Of a stretch of DNA of 64,000 nucleotides, positions 60,800 to 64,000 are shown in pieces. The translations under genes and the position numbers were made by a program. This DNA comes from SSEF01 sp964398485. Lineage in GTDB: Bacteria; Patescibacteriota; Minisyncoccia; Moranbacterales; UBA1568. The stretch is taken from positions 1 to 64,000 of the forward strand of contig CAYNMD010000002.1 of assembly GCA_964398485.1 (NCBI GenBank). The letters are read 5' to 3'. The notes beneath the pieces are model-generated. The model saw nothing but the letters and a program-made list of their open reading frames with translations. It searched no databases and had not been told where the DNA came from. How positions within the stretch are numbered: position 1 is the stretch's first letter; each line of letters begins with the position of its first letter.

Positions 60800-60832
60800 A
60801 GAAACAAAAATCAATAAATTACATACATTACT

Positions 60833-61306
60833 TTAGAACGGAACATCTTCTATCTTTATTTCCTTCTCATCATCGAGATTGATGGTTGGGATTTCTTCAT
60901 CCTTCACTACGGGCGCTGCCTTGGCTGGCGTAGACTGGACAGAGGGACGACCGGCACCACTACTCGATCCTTGGCCAGCAGCTCTACTCCCCAGCTGCAT
61001 CGTCTCGCCAACAATTTCTACTGCCTTACGCTCAACCCCATCTTTACCGGTATAAGTCCGTGTTTGAAGCCGTCCTTCGACATAACACTCCTGGCCCTTG
61101 GTCAGGTATTGACCAGCAACCTCTGCAAGCTTTCCCCATAAAACCACCGTATGATATTCAGTCTTCTCTTGTCGCTGTCCGCTCTTATCGGTCCAATAGT
61201 TGTTTGTTGCCATCCCGATTGTGGCTACCGATTGACCCGATGGAGTACTTCTTATCTCTGGGTCACGAGTAAGACGACCAACGAGGATAACTTTATTGAC
61301 GTTCAT
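60833..61306 (-). CDS. ssb: Single-stranded DNA-binding protein
   Basis: A 157-aa OB-fold protein. NKVILVGRLTRDPEIRSTPSG and WGKLAEVAGQYLTKGQ are typical; after a Ser/Gly-rich linker it ends IKIEDVPF, the acidic tip that recruits repair proteins. It lies between rpsF and rpsR. Confidence 0.97.
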   Translation of the reverse strand: MNVNKVILVGRLTRDPEIRSTPSGQSVATIGMATNNYWTDKSGQRQEKTEYHTVVLWGKLAEVAGQYLTKGQECYVEGRLQTRTYTGKDGVERKAVEIVGETMQLGSRAAGQGSSSGAGRPSVQSTPAKAAPVVKDEEIPTINLDDEKEIKIEDVPF

Positions 61307-61389
61307 ATGAGTTAGATTTTATGGGTTAGAATACTTGAGTTTCACAAGCCCACTACTCTGTGCAATTACTCATTCCTCTCACCAAACGA

Positions 61390-61929
61390 CTAGATATCCA
61401 AAACCTGTGAAAGCTGCTTATCCATTTCTTCTTTGGTCACTGTCTTCTCAGCTTCTGTTGGAGCCACTGGCTTCGGAGGAGCGGAAGCAATAAAGTTTGG
61501 GTCATGTTCAGCTGCCTGACGATCTTTGCGCAGAGAGCGTCCGTTGCGAGCTTCTTTACGATTATATTCAGATCGTTCAATTGGCTTCAGCTCTGGCAAA
61601 TCATCAGCCCGGAGGAAAAGCGCTCGAAGGACATCCTTAGAAAGACTGATCTTCCGAGTGAAGTAGGCGATAGCATCGCCCTCTGCGTTTTGCTTCTCAA
61701 AATCTTCACCAACAAGTTCGCTTTTATCGGGAAGCGTAAAACGACGAGCGACATAAAACCCTCGCGTCTCTCCCTTAATTTCATAAGCAAGACGACGCTT
61801 GTCAGAAGTCTCGGGAGCCAAAAACACACCTCCCCGCTCCTGAACAAGAGCCTCGATTTCGGTGCGAATCCGTGGCAACTCAGCTTCTTTCGTCTCACCA
61901 ACCAGATAGAACAATTCGTACTCACGCAT
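61390..61929 (-). CDS. rpsF: 30S ribosomal protein S6
   Basis: A 179-aa protein. MREYELFYLV and KRRLAYEIKGETRGFYV are signatures; the C-terminal 70 residues are an extension rich in charged residues. I chose the ATG at 61927-61929; the longer frame enters the leader terminator. S6 and S18 are often autoregulatory. Confidence 0.95.
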   Translation of the reverse strand: MREYELFYLVGETKEAELPRIRTEIEALVQERGGVFLAPETSDKRRLAYEIKGETRGFYVARRFTLPDKSELVGEDFEKQNAEGDAIAYFTRKISLSKDVLRALFLRADDLPELKPIERSEYNRKEARNGRSLRKDRQAAEHDPNFIASAPPKPVAPTEAEKTVTKEEMDKQLSQVLDI

Positions 61930-61989
61930 ACGTAAATAGTACTTAAAACCAATTAACTTTCCTTGTCTTAAAAAGACGAGATCTTGTAA

Positions 61990-62024
61990 ACAAAAAACCA
62001 GCCACAAAAGATAAAGTCGGCTGG
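61990..62024 (-). terminator. Terminator in the rpsF leader
   Basis: CCAGCC...GGCTGG stem followed by TTTTTTG on the minus strand, about 70-100 bases after the promoter. It could be an attenuator of rpsF-ssb-rpsR or the end of a small RNA. Confidence 0.75.
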
Positions 62025-62097
62025 ACGATGCTGCGTTCCTATCTCCCAACCTCTCTCTAAAAGGGGGAGCGGGACCGCTATGGACTTCATCAGTTGT
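61990..62097 (-). ncRNA. Candidate leader RNA upstream of rpsF
   Basis: RNA of about 105 bases from the promoter at 62104-62132 to the terminator. It contains GGTCCCGCTCCCCC, a CTCCC/GGGAG stem, and GAACGCAGCATCG just before the terminator. The words CGCTCCCC and CAGCATCG also occur in the candidate RNA upstream of murA. It could bind S6:S18, but I cannot assign a known family. Confidence 0.4.
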
Positions 62098-62103
62098 GCC
62101 AAG

Positions 62104-62132
62104 AGTCTACCAGAGTTTGTTTTTTCTGTCAA
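62104..62132 (-). promoter_or_regulatory. Promoter of the rpsF-ssb-rpsR leader
   Basis: TTGACA (62127-62132) and TAGACT (62104-62109), 17-base spacer, minus strand. Confidence 0.8.
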
Positions 62133-62157
62133 CTCGAGAAAAATACCAAGTTATCTC

Positions 62158-63435
62158 CTAGCTAAAGAGCTTCTTATAATTCTTGGCCCAATAGACAATT
62201 CCAGAGTAGTAGTGGTTGTTGAAATTACCGAGATAATTGATAGAAGCCCTGCGGATGACCGATTCCTTATCCGACGTAGCTCCTGCTTTACGAAGCTTGA
62301 GAGCCATCGCCATCACCCCATCAGTAAGATTCCATGGATCAGGATTCTTGTGGCCGGTCTTTGATCGAATTTCTCCTTCATACCCCCGCCATACATCAGA
62401 CATAAACTGAGCTACGCCCATAGCTCCTCCCTGACCAATATAGTTTGGCGAACAAGATACCTTTTTATTCTTATTGTATCCAAGCTCATCAACAATTTCA
62501 TAAAACATATCTCTTCTCTTATACAAAAGATTGATGGAATTTTTGTACTTACTCCCATACTTTTTGTACCGAGCAACAGAAACCTTTTCTACCTCTTTGT
62601 ACGTACACTGGCCCGTATTGGCCCCGAGGTTGGTTTCCATCTTTAGAAAGCCATAGAGCACTCCTTCTGGTACGCCAGTTTTATCACTCGCATACTCAAC
62701 CGCTTCACGAATATCTTTAGCGTTATACGATTTCCCCGTAAGAACAGAGAGGTCTCCTTGGAGTTCCTTGAGCTCTTTTTGAAGTCGGCTAATAATTTTT
62801 TCCTGTTCAGCGACATCACCTAGGACCTCAGCTCTGTCAGAAACAAGTTCCTGCTTCTGTTCTGTCTTGGTTTCAAGCAATTCCTGATGATCAGCCTTAG
62901 CCTCTTCTAAGGCAATTTTTTCTGTAGCTGTTTCCTGTTGACGACTCTCAAGAGAATCAAGGAGATCACCAATTCTCTCCTTCACCGACATCAAACGATC
63001 TGGATGATTGATGAGGCTCGTAAAATTATCTTGAGAGAAAAGAAATTCCGGCACCGTAGCATAGCCCTCGTAATAGAGGTCCTGAATGAGGCCAGTAAGA
63101 AGTGCTCGCTCTTCTGCAATTTTAGCTTCCAGGAGCTCTATTTCGGCGGCTTTACGCTCGATAGTATTTTCTGCCTGCTTAATCTTTATCTGAGCCTCAG
63201 CAATTGCTCGTTCAGTCTGCGAAAGGGATGAGCTCAGAGCCTTTACTTCCCGTTCGAGAGCTGTTTTCCTCTCCTCGGCTCGTTTGAGCTTCTTCTCAAC
63301 GTCAGAAATATCATCTTTGATATCATCGACATTCTCAGCGGCAGAAATCTCTCTTTCGGGATACAACAAAAACCATCCTCCTACAAGAAAAATACTAGCC
63401 ACTAAAATTTTTAGAGTATGTGTTTTTGTCTGCAT
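62158..63435 (-). CDS. PcsB-like coiled-coil protein with lytic transglycosylase domain
   Basis: A 425-aa exported protein. A signal or membrane segment (residues 8-27) is followed by a long coiled coil (30-240, with a hinge LYYEGYATVPEFLFSQDN typical of PcsB/EnvC). The C-terminal SLT-like domain has GFLKMETNLGAN (likely catalytic Glu), GGAMGVAQFMSDVW and NLTDGVMAMALKLR. It may link division or secretion to peptidoglycan cleavage. It is not next to ftsEX here. Confidence 0.85.
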   Translation of the reverse strand: MQTKTHTLKILVASIFLVGGWFLLYPEREISAAENVDDIKDDISDVEKKLKRAEERKTALEREVKALSSSLSQTERAIAEAQIKIKQAENTIERKAAEIELLEAKIAEERALLTGLIQDLYYEGYATVPEFLFSQDNFTSLINHPDRLMSVKERIGDLLDSLESRQQETATEKIALEEAKADHQELLETKTEQKQELVSDRAEVLGDVAEQEKIISRLQKELKELQGDLSVLTGKSYNAKDIREAVEYASDKTGVPEGVLYGFLKMETNLGANTGQCTYKEVEKVSVARYKKYGSKYKNSINLLYKRRDMFYEIVDELGYNKNKKVSCSPNYIGQGGAMGVAQFMSDVWRGYEGEIRSKTGHKNPDPWNLTDGVMAMALKLRKAGATSDKESVIRRASINYLGNFNNHYYSGIVYWAKNYKKLFS

Positions 63436-63456
63436 AGAGGAAATCCCCTATTACCA

Positions 63457-64000
63457 CTAACCTTCGAGCTCTTTTACTTTCTTCCAAACTGCCTTCTCAA
63501 TTTCCTTGCCTATTTTGTTGTTTTCTTTGAGGAAAGTTCTCGCTTGTTCGCGGCCCACCCCAAGCTTCACCTCGCCAAAGAAATGAGAGTTACCTTGTTT
63601 CTTAATGATTTCGTATTTCAGTCCGGTATCAAGAACATCGTCAGCCCACGAGATGCCTTCATTGTACATAATGAAGAAACTCGTTGTTTTGAAAGGAGGA
63701 GCCACCTTATTTTTTGCAATCTTCACGTTGACCTGATTACCCACAACCTCTTCACCTTTCTTTACCTGCGCGCTCTTCCTTACCTCTACCCGAATAGAGG
63801 AATAGAATTTGAGCGCATTACCACCTGTAGTTGTCTCGGGATTCCCAAACATCACCCCGATTTTCATGCGAAGCTGATTGATAAAAATAACTACGACATT
63901 GCTTTTGGCAATGATCGCCGTCAACTTTCTTAGCGCCTGAGACATAAGCCTAGCCTGGCGACCCACATGTTGGTCACCCATTTCCCCTTCAATTTCTGCT
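63457..64000 (-). CDS. recA: Recombinase RecA, C-terminal part (5' end outside window)
   Basis: 181 codons are visible. NQLRMKIGVMFGNPETTTGGNALKFYSS is the L2 region of RecA, and NKVAPPFKTTSFFIMYNEGIS is the core's end. The acidic C-terminus is present. The Walker motifs lie outside the window. It overlaps no neighbour; the PcsB-like gene starts 21 bases later. Confidence 0.96.
   Translation of the reverse strand, partial: AEIEGEMGDQHVGRQARLMSQALRKLTAIIAKSNVVVIFINQLRMKIGVMFGNPETTTGGNALKFYSSIRVEVRKSAQVKKGEEVVGNQVNVKIAKNKVAPPFKTTSFFIMYNEGISWADDVLDTGLKYEIIKKQGNSHFFGEVKLGVGREQARTFLKENNKIGKEIEKAVWKKVKELEG

Noticed and set aside
1..64000. Alternative genetic code with TGA as glycine (Gracilibacteria/SR1)
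   Set aside because: TGA ends many genes at family-typical lengths and is followed by terminators or the next gene.
1..64000. CRISPR array, insertion sequences or prophage
   Set aside because: I found no regularly spaced repeats, transposase or phage genes.

Overview
The window looks like a Candidate Phyla Radiation (Patescibacteria) chromosome. It is compact, and most genes lie on the minus strand in tight blocks. The S10-spc ribosomal cluster has no rpmD (L30) between rpsE and rplO, a known CPR trait. No rplI follows rpsR. Many genes end in TGA (for example 6896-6898 and 1045-1047), so the standard bacterial code is used and the Gracilibacteria/SR1 code is unlikely. No finer taxon can be assigned from sequence alone.

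Layout, left to right: two glycosyltransferases and the wall genes mreB and murA; a disulfide reductase; a CsoR-family regulator with an SDR gene; murD; an unusual D-aminoacylase relative; a glycolysis block (gap, fba, tpiA, galT) with a GT2, ruvX, map, adk and secY; the spc-S10 ribosomal cluster, tuf, fusA, rpsG and rpsL; an M50 protease; rpmB and two carbonic-anhydrase-like genes on the plus strand; tRNA-Pro; ndk; a split comEC; nrdR; a membrane-anchored Clp-like ATPase; a HhH-GPD glycosylase and a ParB-like gene; an orphan CheY; ftsZ and ftsA; dgkA, ybeY, yqeY, rpsU, a HIT gene and hisS; lepB; LCP and pth on the plus strand; rplY; an unknown gene with a palindromic operator; gyrB; efp; rpsR-ssb-rpsF; a PcsB-like transglycosylase; and the 3' part of recA.

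Promoters are unusually easy to read. At least ten match TTGACA-16/17-TATAAT, mostly with an exactly 17 bp spacer (tuf, rpsL, ndk, rpsF, secY, murD, cheY and others). murA appears to be leaderless. Two strong promoters drive structured leaders or small RNAs that end in terminators (upstream of murA and of rpsF).

The main pattern I see is a second class of genes scattered among the housekeeping genes. These use more GC-ending codons, have a clear Shine-Dalgarno sequence (most housekeeping genes show none), and often have their own promoter and terminator. They include the SDR, a 208-aa protein, a 69-aa protein, the HhH-GPD and ParB-like pair, the CheY-like regulator and a 267-aa protein. Two adjacent plus-strand genes both carry a beta-carbonic-anhydrase-like C-x-D-x-R/K plus H-x-x-C signature, one of them in a protein otherwise unrecognised.
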